Positions 1 through 10,840 of a DNA stretch of 64,000 bases are shown here, in pieces. Position 1 is the first letter of the stretch; each line of letters begins with the position of its first letter. The translations under genes were made by a program, and so were the position numbers. The DNA comes from Podospora bellae-mahoneyi (lineage: Eukaryota > Ascomycota > Sordariomycetes > Sordariales > Podosporaceae): positions 2,797,501 to 2,861,500 of the forward strand of contig NC_085882.1 of NCBI RefSeq assembly GCF_035222275.1. The letters are read 5' to 3'. The notes under the pieces were generated by a model, which saw only the letters and a program-made list of their open reading frames with translations, ran no database searches and was not told the DNA's origin.

Positions 1-1377
1 CAGCGTACTTACCCCAACATATCAGTCTTTTGGGTCCACGCAAGCAACCACGAGCGGTTCCGTGAAGCATACACTGCTATCGCACAGAAATACCGGATCC
101 CCGGGCATGGAGATCCCAAAGCAAAGGTGCTGCCATTGGTAAAGAGCTGGTTAGAAAGCCAGGAGTGTGGTCAGTGGATCATGGCAATCGATAATGCTGA
201 TGATCTGGAGCTTTTCTTCAACAGAAATGATGGATTGGGACGCTACCTTCCAGAGTGTGCGCACGGGACTATCCTCATCACCACAAGAAACCTGCAGGTC
301 GCCTCCAGGCTAACAAAAGGAATGGCCTCGTCCGTTATTAGGATCGGAAAGATGGATGAAGTCGAGACAGCCCAGTTGCTCTCAACACGGCTTGCAGAAA
401 TCGACACGATGCCTGGGGATTATGCAGGACTTTCTGCTCGGCTTGAGTATCTACCATTGGCACTGGTTCAGGCGGCTTCGTTCATCCAAGAGAACAGTAT
501 CACGATCTCTCGATACATCCAACTCCTGGACGAGAGCGACCAGACTCTTATCGATCTACTTAGTGAAGACTTTGAAACGGTCGGGAGAGACTCGGAAACT
601 CCTCGCGCAGTAGCAGAGGCTTGGATTATCTCTTTTAAGCAAATTCACAATCGGAACACCCTCGCAGGCGAGCTTCTTTCAATCATGAGTTTCCTCGATC
701 GCCAGACCATTCCCTACGAATTTCTTTTCACGTACGCCAAAGACCACGGTGCAGGAGAGCTTCAGCTCATCAAGGCACTAGGGGTACTAAAAGCGTTTTC
801 ATTTGTCACTGAAGACAAAGACCAGAAATTTGATATGCATCAACTCGTGCATTTGGTCACTCGAAAATGGCTGGTTCAGAACGGCATAAAGCAAAAATTC
901 GCCGAGCGGGCACTCTTGGTCGTGACTGTGTGTTTCCCGTGGGGGGAGTACAAGAATTGGACTATATGCAACGCATACCTCCCGCACGCCACTGCTGTGT
1001 TAAAACTAGGAGAAGACATCTCCTCAAGACAAGGAAAGCTGGCGAGAGCAAGACTTCTTCATTATGCGGGCGCGCTTTTTTCTGGACGGGGAGATTACCA
1101 GAGCGCGGTATTGTACCAGAAAGAAGTGTGGGAGATCAATCAAGCCCACTTGGGCGAAGAGCACCCAATCACATTAACCAGTATACACAACCTAGCATTA
1201 ACATACCAGTCACAAGGCCGGTGGAAGGAGGCCGAATTACTACAGCTGCAAGTACTGGAAATTGCAAAGAGGGTTCTAGGAGAAGAACATCCCGATACAT
1301 TGGCTAGTATGAACAACCTAGCATTAACATACCAGTCACAAGGCCAGTGGAAGGAGGCCGAATTACTACAACTGTAA
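1..1377 (+). CDS. NB-ARC/TPR NLR-like protein, 5' truncated by window, ends at in-frame stop
   Basis: The frame is open from base 1, so the true start and the P-loop lie left of the window. The visible part reads as an STAND/NB-ARC NTPase: Walker B-like WIMAIDNADDLELFF (about bases 176-220), an RNBS-B-like ILITTRN (272-292), the GLPL-equivalent YLPLALVQAA (450-479) and an MHD-like MHQLVHLVTRKWL (835-873). TPR units of 42 residues (126 bp) follow from about base 1040, with the consensus NLALTYQSQG. Fungal NLRs of this architecture act in heterokaryon incompatibility or innate immunity; that role is inferred from the family. The reading frame meets TAA at 1375-1377 in the middle of a TPR, where the neighbouring repeat has CAA. 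Past the stop the same frame stays open to 1923. The copy is therefore either a recent pseudogene or encodes a shortened protein. No start codon in view can be trusted. Confidence 0.8.
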   Translation, partial: QRTYPNISVFWVHASNHERFREAYTAIAQKYRIPGHGDPKAKVLPLVKSWLESQECGQWIMAIDNADDLELFFNRNDGLGRYLPECAHGTILITTRNLQVASRLTKGMASSVIRIGKMDEVETAQLLSTRLAEIDTMPGDYAGLSARLEYLPLALVQAASFIQENSITISRYIQLLDESDQTLIDLLSEDFETVGRDSETPRAVAEAWIISFKQIHNRNTLAGELLSIMSFLDRQTIPYEFLFTYAKDHGAGELQLIKALGVLKAFSFVTEDKDQKFDMHQLVHLVTRKWLVQNGIKQKFAERALLVVTVCFPWGEYKNWTICNAYLPHATAVLKLGEDISSRQGKLARARLLHYAGALFSGRGDYQSAVLYQKEVWEINQAHLGEEHPITLTSIHNLALTYQSQGRWKEAELLQLQVLEIAKRVLGEEHPDTLASMNNLALTYQSQGQWKEAELLQL

Positions 1378-1509
1378 GTACTGGAAATTGCAAAGAGGGT
1401 TCTAGGAGAAGAGCATCCCGACACACTGGTGAGCATTCACAACCTTGCATATACTTGGAAGGTCATGGGCCGCCTTGAGGCAGCTGTAGAGTTGATGCAG
1501 GAGTGTGTT
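1132..1509 (+). repeat. 126-bp tandem repeats encoding TPR units
   Basis: Three consecutive 126-bp (42-codon) units. The stretch 1188-1257 recurs at 1314-1383 with only three differences (G/A, G/A, C/T). The stretch from 1258 recurs at 1384 with nearly no change over 45 bp. Such internal identity is typical of fungal NLR arrays that change by unit exchange. Confidence 0.75.
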
Positions 1510-1923
1510 CGCCTCCGTCAGAAGGTCTTGGGCTCGGATCATCCCGATAGCGTCGAAAGTTCGTCGGCACTGGAAGAATGGCAGGGTTTGAGAGGCGAAG
1601 GCGGTGGCAACGGGAACACACACGGCAATTCTGAGGCAAACGCTGCAATGAAGAGCGGTGAGAACGCCGGTGGGAGCAGCAGTCACCACGAAGACGTCGA
1701 TAACGGCACGGATGACGATGCTGGTCACGAGGGCAACGAGCACGGGAACAATAAGGCTGGCCAGAGCTCAGAATCTCAGCATTGTCAGGCCACCAGGGAT
1801 GGGGATGAGAAAGGCAACATCGGGGACGGAATCCAAGATGGCGAGGGGCGGCGCAGCAGCGAAGATGGGAACACAGTTGAGGCTGACGAAAGTGGATATG
1901 GGCCTGAGCCAGAACGTTTCTAG
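1378..1923 (+). pseudogene. Stranded C-terminal part of the NB-ARC/TPR gene
   Basis: This is the direct in-frame continuation after the TAA at 1375-1377. It first completes the interrupted TPR, then gives another unit (VSIHNLAYTWKVMGRLEAA) and an ending typical of such arrays (LRQKVLGSDHPDSVE). A tail of about 110 residues rich in Gly, Asn, Asp, Glu, Ser and His follows, up to the TAG at 1921-1923. With a sense codon at 1375 the whole stretch would be one protein with the upstream part. A GTAAGT lies across the stop (1374-1379), so a splicing explanation was considered. It is unlikely, because the TPR homology runs straight through the site. Confidence 0.7.
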
Positions 1924-2260
1924 GAATATTATCAGGATAAACAGGGAGGGCTGGAGCAGAGCTTTGTGTAATAGCTAACGCCACTTGAGGAACTACCTAG
2001 GAAAGGAGGGACGACAGGTATCGTGGAATACTCGGTTTCCTTCTTTTATTCTGATGTTTTTCAGCTTTTGACAGTATGTTTCAGGGCCAAAAACCAACGC
2101 CCTAACAATACCCCATCTCTTCTAACCCCCCACCAAAAACCCCAATCATAATCCTAACAATACCCTATCTGTCTTTCCTTACAGCAATCAATCCAGAATC
2201 AAAAGAAAAACGACCCCAAATAATAAAAACTCCAAGCTAACAAAACCCTTCCCCCACCAT
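1924..2260. other. Convergent intergenic spacer
   Basis: About 340 bp between the NLR-like gene (+) and the TPX2-motif-like gene (-). It is T- and C-rich and probably holds both 3' ends. CTAACAATACCC(A/T)ATC occurs twice, near 2102 and 2154, in a 52-bp spaced near repeat. No gene seen. Confidence 0.5.
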
Positions 2261-4581
2261 CTAATACCTCTGCCCACCACTCTCACCCCCCGACCCAGAA
2301 ATCATCAAACTAGCCCTCTTCTGCCTAACAGCCATCTTCTCCTTCCACTCCCGTCCCAGAGCTCTACTCCGTTCCGCAGCCTGTTCCCTCGCCATCTTGG
2401 CCGCCTGCTCCCTCTCCTTCCTCTCCCTCTCCCTCTCCAAAGTAAAAGAATTATCCCTCTTGAAAATCTCCTTCCCCCTCATCTTCTGCTGCTGCACCTC
2501 CTCCTGACTCACAGTAGTAGTAGTAGTGCTGCTCCTCTTCCCACTACTGCTAGCAGCAGAAGTGGCCGACGTCCCCCTGCTACAAGAACCCGCTCCCCCA
2601 GCAGAAGGAGCAGCAAGAGATGTCCGACCTCTAGTCGTCGTTGCCGTCGTGGTCGTCAGAGACAAAGCCGCCGCTGACCGTGTCGAAGCAGCCACCGTGC
2701 TAGAAGCATACCCACCCCCAGTAACAGCAATGGAATGCCTCATTCTCGCCGCAGAAGCTGACGTAGGCGCAGTAGCAGTCGAGGTATGCGTCGGCGTCGT
2801 CGCCTGTCCCCCAGCCTCCATCCTAGCCTGCCTCGCCCGGCTAGTAGCCGTCTCCCGAACTGAATTTCCCACACTGCTGCCAATAACACTCGCACGAATT
2901 GGTCTAGCCTTGAATTCCCTCCTCCTTTTCTCCTCCTCTTCTTGCGCCTTCAGCCGCGCCTCGCGTTCCTCCCTCTTCCGCCGTGAAATCGCCTCCCCAG
3001 GCAACTCAAACGTCGGACGTGTCAACGGCTTGCTAGACTTGGCATGCGGCTTGCTAGGCGAGAATTGCGCGGCAATAGCGGCAGCTTCTTCGGCAGAAAC
3101 CTGCTGAGAGAGCCTCGCGGCGCGCTGTTCCTTGAGGCGACGGGCGACAGCCTCACCAGGGAGTTCAAAGGCCGGGACGGTGGGTGCTCTGCTAGATTTC
3201 ACCGTGGCCTTGGGAGGCAGCAGACTAGAAGGACGGGCAATAGAGCGGCGAGTTGTAGAGGTGTTGGCGGCGGTCTTGGAGGTAGAAGCAGGCTTGTCAT
3301 CCTCCCTAGCCGATGACGCCGACGTCGACTTCCGGACCGACGAGCTGCGTTCAGTTGTGCTGCGTGTACGGGTAGTAGTGTGAGTAGTGGGAGTAGTAGT
3401 AGTCAACGCTCTAATAGTCGAGGCCCGTCTTGTCGACGTTGAAGGCTGCTGCTGAACAGGAGCCTCAGGAATAGACTCAAGAACCGGCTCGGTGGCCAAC
3501 TCAGGGGAAACCACCCTTTCCAACTGAGCCACCTCATTAAGGGCCTCAAGTTCTTCCTCAAGCTTATCTAGTTCCTCAACCGAGTCCTCAATCCTCGAAA
3601 GCGGCCTAGCAGGCTGCGGCGACGGCAAAGGAGACAAGTGTTCCATGCCCATCAACGACTCATCAACCTTGATACTCAACACCGACTTTGGCCTCTCCTC
3701 CTGCCCCTCCGGCTGCAGATTCTCCTCCCCGCCCCTCAAAACAGTCGAGTTCTTCTCCTGCGAAACATTCGCAACAACACTGCTATCCGCCTCCTCCAGA
3801 ACAACAGACTGCTCCACAGCAGACATCTCTTCTTCACTCTCCACCCGAGTAGCTAAAAGGGTATACCTGTTAGTGAGCGAGCCACCATGGTCGACAGAAG
3901 CGCCATCAGACTGCGTCCTGTTATGGATAAGGTTGCACCCAAACAAGACACTCTTCCCGCCGCCGCCGCTGCCCAGGTCGGGTTCTTGGTCTTCTCCGTC
4001 ATGGGAATCACCGAGAGACCGGTTTCCCCCCCGGCGGCGCGACTTGCTGCGAAACGGGAGCGGAATCGTAAGAAGCCATTCGAACTGACCTTCCTGGTGC
4101 TTTCTTATCTGCTCCAAGTTGCTGGGGAGCCGGTGCTCGGCTTGGGCTAGGGGGTTGTTGTGCTTGAAGTCTACATCAACTAAGAATTAGCATTGACTCT
4201 GTAAAAAGTCTCAAGACAGTGAAGCTCACCGTCAGAGGCAACAGTCGTCTCGCTGCCGTTGGTGGTGGCAGAAACCACACGGTGCTTGTCAAAAAAAGGA
4301 TGATCGTATTCAATGTTGTTGTCAGCAGACAACCGAACCCTCCGGTCCTTGGCCTTGTGTCCCTGCTGACAATTGCCTTCCTTCGAAGAGTATTCAAGAT
4401 GGAGGCTGCCCAGGTCTCGGGCCAGAGAATCAATGTTGAGCGAGTTAAGATTGTGAATATCGCTCAGGACGGCGAATTTGTTGCCGGGTGTTAAGTTGGC
4501 CTTTTGCGAGAGATGGCTGTGGTCAGTGTGGATGTCAAAGTCGAGACTCGACCGATGTCTCGAGGTGGTGGTGGCCATCAT
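2261..4581 (-). CDS. Basic, low-complexity protein with TPX2-like FKARP motif
   Basis: Two exons, 4581..4230 and 4170..2261, joined across a 59-bp intron (GTGAGC donor, GCTAATT branch, TAG acceptor). The phases agree and the product is 753 aa. The start is the first of two adjacent ATGs. Residues about 310-330 are acidic and coiled-coil-like. Residues 360-440 are Ser/Thr/Arg-rich. Two units of FELPGEA(V/I)(A/S)RR plus a charged helix begin near residues 452 and 505, and FKARPIR lies near 537. The C-terminal 90 residues form a long Arg/Glu/Lys helix. FELPGEA helix units followed by FKARP resemble TPX2-type microtubule-binding segments, so a cytoskeletal or spindle role is possible. This is only a motif-level guess. 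Similar fungal proteins are, as far as I recall, sometimes mislabelled as carboxylesterases; nothing here looks like an esterase. Confidence 0.8.
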
Positions 4582-5512
4582 TGTTCTTTAAATCGCAGCA
4601 ATAAACCGACGAAATATGCCAAGGCTAGCCACAGGGTCCCAGACCTCAAAGCACACGATGCCCCCAACAGTGTGAAAGGCCAGGGGGGTCGGAATGCAAT
4701 TTCGCGGTTAATCAGCGGACGATTGGTCAGTGCCGAGGGCGAGGGGTCGAGACTCTGGGGAAAATCAGATGGAAAGATATCGTTCAGTTATCAGTTGATC
4801 AAGAATGCTGGGTAGCAATTGGAGCGTAGTGCTCAAAAGACAGCAAAAGCAATATGGACGAGAGAAGGTATGTGTAGATTGTGTGTATGGTGTTGATGGC
4901 AAAAGAGGACATCTCCAGAGGACTGGCAGTCTCTTGTTTACTTTCCAGCAACGCGTCGGGGAGGGGCGTCCCTCTTTGCCTTCTCCCGTCCTTCCCCTCT
5001 GTGCCTTCTTGTCTCGTGTAGACAAGGCATGATGGGCATACTGCATCTCCCACTCTGCAGCTTCCCCGACCTTCCAAAGGAGCAGCAGCACAGCTCCCGC
5101 AACCCCATCATCAAACACCCCACCAGAACCGTTCTCGGTCCCAAGTGACGATACCCCACCTGCAATTCCGCCGGAGTCCCTGTCCCTGTTGCACATCATT
5201 CGGATTTGCACCCAAAGAGGCTAGACTTAATGTTCCCGTCGTTCTGATGGCTGACTAAGGAACGCGAGAATGACGCGCCTTGCTTGGCAGAATGTACCCC
5301 GCCTTGTCTCTGGTCTTATCGGCTTGAGGCACAGCAACCTGGATCGATATGATATCGATATTGTAGTTTATGCATCCAACAGAGACCAATCGACCTCTAA
5401 TCCATACATATGACAGTCCATCCTTAACCATGCTTTCAGGTGTGATGTGACCGGCTGTGGATTGCAAGGAGGAGAGGCCAACCCAGTGTGATTCTCTCAT
5501 GTCGCAACGGTT
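4582..5512. other. Intergenic: promoter of the TPX2-like gene and 3' end of dad2
   Basis: About 930 bp. It should hold the 5' region of the minus-strand gene starting at 4581 and the 3' UTR of dad2. Short ORFs are present, but none looks like a protein family. Confidence 0.5.
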
Positions 5513-6048
5513 TCAGCCTGATTCCTGCTCTTCAGCTGCGCCCTCCGCATGTGCTTGTAGAGCAGGAGCATGTTCGGTCGGAATCCGGACGAGTGTCTGT
5601 GGCAAGGGCGTTGTGTCTTCGGCTTCGGGGTTGGGCTTGGGAAGTTTCGCTGCTGCCAGTTAGTGCTGCCCCATTCCGGCAGGAAGGGAACTCGGAGAGA
5701 TATGCATACCCGATGCCATGTTGATCGCCCTCAGCACATTATGCCAATTAGCGAAGACCAGAGCAATGGCTGCCAGAAAGTCAGTAACTTGGGCAGGATC
5801 AAGCCAGCCACAGCCCAACAAGACAACACACCTTCCGTTCCGTCTGAGAGAGTTCCTAGCTTCTGTTCAAGAGCCTCCATCTGTGACGCAACTGCAGCAC
5901 TCAAATCCCGGAGCTCTTTAAGGTTCTCGAGTTCGGCCTTCTTCTCGTTCACTCGTGCCACCAGAGCTGGAGACTGGCCCCCCGCGCCAGGCCCGAGAGA
6001 GGGCTGTCGCATGTGGGATGGGAAACTTCGGGTTGGGTAGCCGGACAT
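5513..6048 (-). CDS. dad2: DASH/Dam1 complex subunit Dad2
   Basis: Three exons, 6048..5832, 5769..5710 and 5652..5513, give 138 aa with all phases closing. The introns are 62 and 57 bp: the first runs GTGTGT...TTACTGAC...CAG, the second GTATGC...CACTAAC...CAG. The start at 6048 gives MSGYPTRSF; the codons upstream in frame have no ATG. Diagnostic Dad2 segments are ARVNEKKAELENLKELRDLS (residues 32-51, coiled coil), MEALEQKLGTLSDGTE, FANWHNVLRAINMAS and LPQTLVRIPTEHAP near the C terminus. Dad2 is a small subunit of the ring that couples kinetochores to spindle microtubules. The gene is divergent from shugoshin, 488 bp away. A second CAG follows the last acceptor, so one Ala could be absent from some transcripts. 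Confidence 0.93.
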
Positions 6049-6536
6049 CTTAGCGATCCGAGATGTTGGCAACGAGGCAATCAAGTCGACGAGACAGTTG
6101 TCGAGGTTAGGTACAGATACTGAAATGATTATTCGTGCAGTTCACACATGTCAGTAGCGGACTCGTTTTTCTGACGTGTGTTGGCATCTGGAAGTGGGGC
6201 AGAGCTCGGCTTTGGAGCCAGCCAAAAACGGTTGCCAGTCAACACAAGTCTCGAGTGGTCCGTGCATAGTGCAATACTATGCTTCTTTAGGAAGTGAAGT
6301 AAACACTGTGCAGAAATGACAAGCAAATTATCCATGTAACTTCGTCAGTGTCACCGCCCTTCCCGACTTTTCGCACCTTCAAATCCACCCGCCGACCACC
6401 CGCCGACCACCGGAATCGCGTCGCCTGCGACACTACAATCATCGAATACCGCCCCGCCGATCCTTTTTCAGTGAGAGCCTGTCTCACCAGCACACTGGGA
6501 ACAACCTCGAGCTGTTTTGCTCGAACAACATGCACA
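6049..6536. promoter_or_regulatory. Shared divergent promoter of dad2 and sgo1
   Basis: 488 bp separate the start codons of dad2 (-) and shugoshin (+), so both 5' regions must lie here. A short direct repeat of CACCCGCCGAC occurs at about 6387-6412. I see no exact MCB (ACGCGT) box. Extent and function are inferred from gene positions. Confidence 0.6.
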
Positions 6537-8642
6537 ATGGCCCGACTCAATGAGCCACCTGTGTCTGCTACCGACGGCAATCTGGAGATCTGTATGCTCT
6601 TCCACCCGTTGTCTGCCATGATTCTGTGTCGCTGACATTTATCTTGTGTAGTACGTCGAAAGTTTTTACGGCAAAATCGAGACATCGCCAGAATCAACTC
6701 GGATCAGTCACAGAAAATCCGTCGCCTCGAAAACGACTGCGCGTGTCTCCTGTCCGAGAATTTGGAGCTCAGAGGCCAGATACTCCGTCTGGAAAAACAA
6801 CTAGAGGACAACAGCGCGCGAAGGATAGCCGACCATGCGCTCGAGATCAAAGCAAAGCTAGAGGCCCAACTCACCGAATTTGGCGCGTTGCTAGGGAACC
6901 TGGGAGTGGAACCACCGGCGAAACGACATTCTGGTGCGGATAGGAGATTCTCAAAATCGTCGCGGCCGAGCATCTCCAGGACGCCCCCAGCGATAAGAAG
7001 ACGACGAGACACCAATGTGGACGCAGAGACCTTGGCTGCCCAGGAGGGGAGGATGCCGCCGATATACGAGAACAAGAGCTATCAAAGAGCGACCATGAAC
7101 AGCGAGGAGATTATGGCCTTGTGTGCTGCCGCTGCCGACACGAGTGCGGATTCACTGGATCTAGGACCACCGCCTGTTTCGCGGTTTATCGATGAAGAGC
7201 CAGTGAAGAAATCTTCGCCAATCCGAAAATTCGACGACGGACAGCTGAATTTGTCATCGCCACCCAAACTCGATTTGACCAAGAAACTGGAGGCCAGCCC
7301 AGAACCGAGCAAGATGGTAGAGACCTCGCCCATGAAGGATGTTCAGCCTGAAAAGAGACCACAGTCTTTTGAGCAGCAGCCACCAACAGCACCTTCGCAA
7401 ACAATAAGAGCGGGAGCGAAGAGGAAATATGGCGACGAAAATAATATCCAAGCTACGTTGGACCAAACAGCCAAGGCACTCAAAGACGTGGTAGCTGCTG
7501 AAGAGGCTCTCCCAGCCGGCGATATCTTTCAGAAGCGTAGGAGCATCAAAGAATTGCCAGCGAGCAAGAGGGACAGAGCAAGGGTACCATTATCTGCAAA
7601 AAGCACGAACGAGGATTTCATGTCACCCAAGAAGATGGCGATCAAGCCAAAGCCGGTTGAGGAACCAAAGAAGGAAAAGGCGCCAGAACCGAAAGAAAAT
7701 AAGGAACAACCTAAAGCACGGAAACCAACAGTTCCCGCGATCCAAGTCCCGCCAGTCACCCTCCCGCCTCCAACAGTCCTATCCGTCATCGCCGAACCAG
7801 AGGCACTGCTCCCTATGTCAATTCTCGCCTCCCCAACAACACCCGGCCGACCCTCCTCCGTCGAGCCACTTCCCCATGATACCCCACCACCAGCACATAT
7901 CTCCTCCGAGGGTGAGACCTCCCGCCCAAGCCGCCGCGCCCGCCCAGCAATAAGCTACGCTGAACCTAACCTCCGGGATAAAATGCGTCGCCCTACCAAG
8001 GAATTATTCGATGCCGTCTCTGGCGAGGGGAAATTCCACCGCCCTAGCACTTCGGCAAATCCCAACCCAACATCAGCTCCTACCTCCTCTGCTAAGCCAA
8101 GGTCTGAATCAACCGTTACATCCAGCGGGGGGCTCTCAGCCAGCGTCCACAAACCACCTCCCACTGTTAGTCCCCTTGCAGCGAAAGAATCAATGCAAAT
8201 AGACAACATAACCTACGACAGAAGGAAACGCCCCTCTCTTGCGATTCGTGAGCCTGAGCCGCCGACAGAACAACAACCAGAAATCGACCCGTATGACTTT
8301 GCCAGCACATCCACCTCAACACTAAGTCTAGCGTCACCACCACCACAACCGAAGCGGGCGGCAAGGAAATCAAGTGTGGCTGCTCAGGCGGCGTTACATA
8401 AGATGCAGCTAGAAGAGGAGAGGGAGGCGGATGTGGAGAGCGGGACGAATAGGCCGAGGGCGAGGAGGGCGAGGGCGTCGATGTTGGCGCCGAAGAAGAG
8501 TGCGTTTTTGGGGGAGTATGTCGAGGAGAGCTCGGTTGGTACGGTGGGGGATGAGAGTACGGGATCTGTGGAGAGTGGGAGTGGTGGGAAGGGGAAGGGA
8601 AAACAAGGGGTTGTGGATAGGAGGAGGAGTATGATGCTTTGA
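6537..8642 (+). CDS. sgo1: Shugoshin
   Basis: Two exons, 6537..6591 and 6652..8642, with a 60-bp intron (GTATGC, GCTGAC branch, TAG), encode 681 aa. The N terminus MARLNEPPV followed by LRRKFLRQNRDIARINS is the shugoshin coiled coil (residues about 19-85), which binds PP2A-B56. The basic C-terminal SGO motif (SRRARPAISYAEPNLRDKMR, about residues 445-465) binds phosphorylated H2A at centromeres. The middle is long, Pro/Lys/Ser-rich and disordered, as usual. Shugoshin protects centromeric cohesin and helps tension sensing. The start is firm, because the short first exon is needed to build the conserved MARLNEPP sequence. It shares its promoter region with dad2. Confidence 0.95.
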
Positions 8643-9151
8643 TTTTTGGGTGCATTTGTTTCACTGGAGTTTGGGGGGCAAAACGTTGGGGGTTTCTGGG
8701 ATAGGAAATGGCATTTTGGGAATTGGGAGTTTGACGACAAATTGTGTTAGGTTTCATTCTTGTCGTTCTTTAACAACAAATGGGGAGGGGGAAATGGTTG
8801 CTGGATGATACCAATTTTGTTTTGTTTGTGAATCGTTATTGGGTTGTTAAATATCAATCATTTTGAAAGACTACCGTAACTGATGTTACCTTTTGGTATG
8901 TTTGAAATGAGCATGATTCGAAGTATTAGGTAATATTTTGATATTGTTTGGAGCCCCTTTTCAAAGAGCTCTCTCTCTCTTGAGCTGAGTTGGATGACTG
9001 CAATGCCCAAACGGCTCAGGCACAACACATCTTTCACGCTTTGCTTGCTGTACAGCAGCAAAACTCCATAACCACTCAAACGCTCCTCTATTCTAGATCC
9101 GGTACCGTATTCCCTACTCCCTCGACTCTGTCTCTCTCATCTTCCCGGGTA
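8643..9151. other. Convergent intergenic spacer
   Basis: About 510 bp between the 3' ends of sgo1 (+) and vps29 (-). The sgo1-proximal part is T/G-rich. No coding or RNA gene seen. Confidence 0.5.
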
Positions 9152-9912
9152 TCATGGACCAGTTGGCTCAACCGGCTTGGTATACGTCACCTTTTCCACC
9201 GCCACATTCTCAACCCCATTCGCGTCTTTCCTCAGCTGGTAGACATATAGCGTCAACGAGATTCCTTGTACCTGTTTTCCACTGTCAGCATCTCCCCTCC
9301 TTACCATCCCACCCCTCAAAACTTACATCCATCAAACAAAAGCTCGGCACCATCTCCTCCTCCCCCTCCCCCTCCCCATCCGCCCAATCCGTCGAGAACG
9401 CCCCCGTCGCCGTCCCAGGGTTGATAAAGAACTTGTCCATGTACTCAAAGCACTCGAATTTATGAGTGCCGCCCCAGCACAGGACGTCGACGTCAAGTTT
9501 GTTGGCCTCTGCGAGTAGGAGGTCGGGCTCGGAGCTGACGAGGGTGAAGCCTTCGAGGAAGCCGATGCGGACGCCGCCGTGGGTGACGACTTGAGTCAAA
9601 GGGAGGGAGGTGGCTTCGACATCCATGCGGCCTTTGACGATTTTGAGGTCGGGGGAGATGGAGCGGAGGTATTCGTAGGTTGACTTGTCGGTTAGGTTAC
9701 CTAGGCAGAGGGTTTGGGAGATTTTTCCGGGGGCGAGGAGTTTTTTGAACTGGAGGGGGAGAGGTTAGAAAGGGGTGGTTATTGAATAGGGGGTTTGGGG
9801 GGGGGTTGGATTGGGGGATGGGGGGAGGGAGGTAGGAGGGTACCTTTGCTGGAATGTCGAGGGCGCGGTCGGGTATGTGAAGGTCGCCGATTACTAGGAT
9901 TAGGAAGGCCAT
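9152..9912 (-). CDS. vps29: Retromer subunit Vps29
   Basis: Three exons, 9912..9844, 9749..9327 and 9271..9152, give 203 aa with all phases at zero. The introns are 94 and 55 bp. The protein has the metallophosphoesterase fold of Vps29: VIGDLHIPDR (residues 7-16), CLGNLTDK, KGRMDVEATSLPLTQVVTHG, GGTHKFECFEYMDKFFINPG and TATGAF. The C-terminal strand ISLTLYVYQL is supplied by exon 3. Vps29 binds Vps35 in the cargo-selective retromer core, which recycles receptors from endosomes to the Golgi. A short Gly/Glu-rich insert (DGEGEGEEE) enlarges the loop after the INPG motif and makes the protein slightly longer than yeast-independent animal forms of about 185 aa. The fold is normally not an active phosphatase. 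Confidence 0.95.
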
Positions 9913-10840
9913 TGTTGCGGTGGTGGATGGGTGTGAAGCGCTTCGGTGGTGGGTTGCGCTGGAGGGTTGAGCTGTTATTCTATGCGCCGCGGGCTACTGT
10001 ATCGGGGGAGGTCCAGTTGGATCTTAGTTGGAAATTGAGACGCGGTGTTTAAGGTCGTCTGGACTATATCAACCGGTTTGGTATCGACCCTCGTAGCTTG
10101 ATGTCTGGTTAAGTGGCAGCGTTATGTATTGGTGTTGACTGGAAGCTATCTGATGATAGCTGTCGTGGCCAGGTCTTGGCTGACTGACCACGGTGAACAT
10201 CGGTCAAGGAACGATAAGATTAGAAGACCCCTTGGCGTTGGAGGCTGATGTTGGGGCTGGGACTGCGGGGTAGCAATGACGAACGACACTCCAGCCTCCC
10301 CCACTTCTCCACAGTCTCTCTAGCGGCGAGCGGGTCCGAAGACGGCTTCTTCGCCGGACGGACCCGGCCCTGGAACAAATCCATTCTTCCATTGCACAAT
10401 GTTCGGTGCATTTGGCATCAAGACGAGCATTATCAAAAGGGGCAAAGCGTCTAGAATTGGACACTTTGGCATCCGTGACTAATAGCAAACTGTAGACTTT
10501 TTCCAACCGGGCCTAGACAACCTGGAAGCCGTTTAGGTGTTGAAACGGATCTTGTCTGGGCGGTCAGGATTTTTTGTTCATTTTTATACGAACCCAAACA
10601 CCGACTTTTCTCCTTGTTGCTCTCTTCATTTCCGTCTTTTCTCCGGTGGCCCTGCTTGTCAGACTTATTTTGAATATCCCATACACATTCGTCCGTTTCT
10701 TCCGTTATACAAGAGTCCAATCACACCAAGAAACCCTTCCGTTCCCAGGTACCTGGACAGAAGAGACAAAGCAAGGCGTTGGATACGGTCGGTTCAGGCA
10801 AGATAAGGTACAGAACGGTGTGGGGAGCTTGCAGACGCAC
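9913..10840. promoter_or_regulatory. Divergent intergenic region, vps29 / aminotransferase
   Basis: About 930 bp between the vps29 start (-) and the first plausible in-frame ATG of the aminotransferase (10841). Promoters of both genes should lie here. The frame upstream of 10841 is open back to 10574, but its hydrophobic translation there looks like leader sequence rather than protein. Confidence 0.45.

Noticed and set aside
1374-1379. GTAAGT read as an intron donor that would remove the stop
   Set aside because: The TPR repeat continues in register right after the site, and no convincing branch site and acceptor follow that would keep the repeat intact.
2526-4150. Plus-strand frames of 70-190 codons
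   Set aside because: They are antisense to the repetitive Ser/Thr/Arg coding sequence of the minus-strand gene and have no family resemblance.
10574-10840. Longer N terminus of the aminotransferase from 10574
   Set aside because: The hydrophobic, Phe-rich translation fits a T/C-rich leader and does not look like part of the enzyme.
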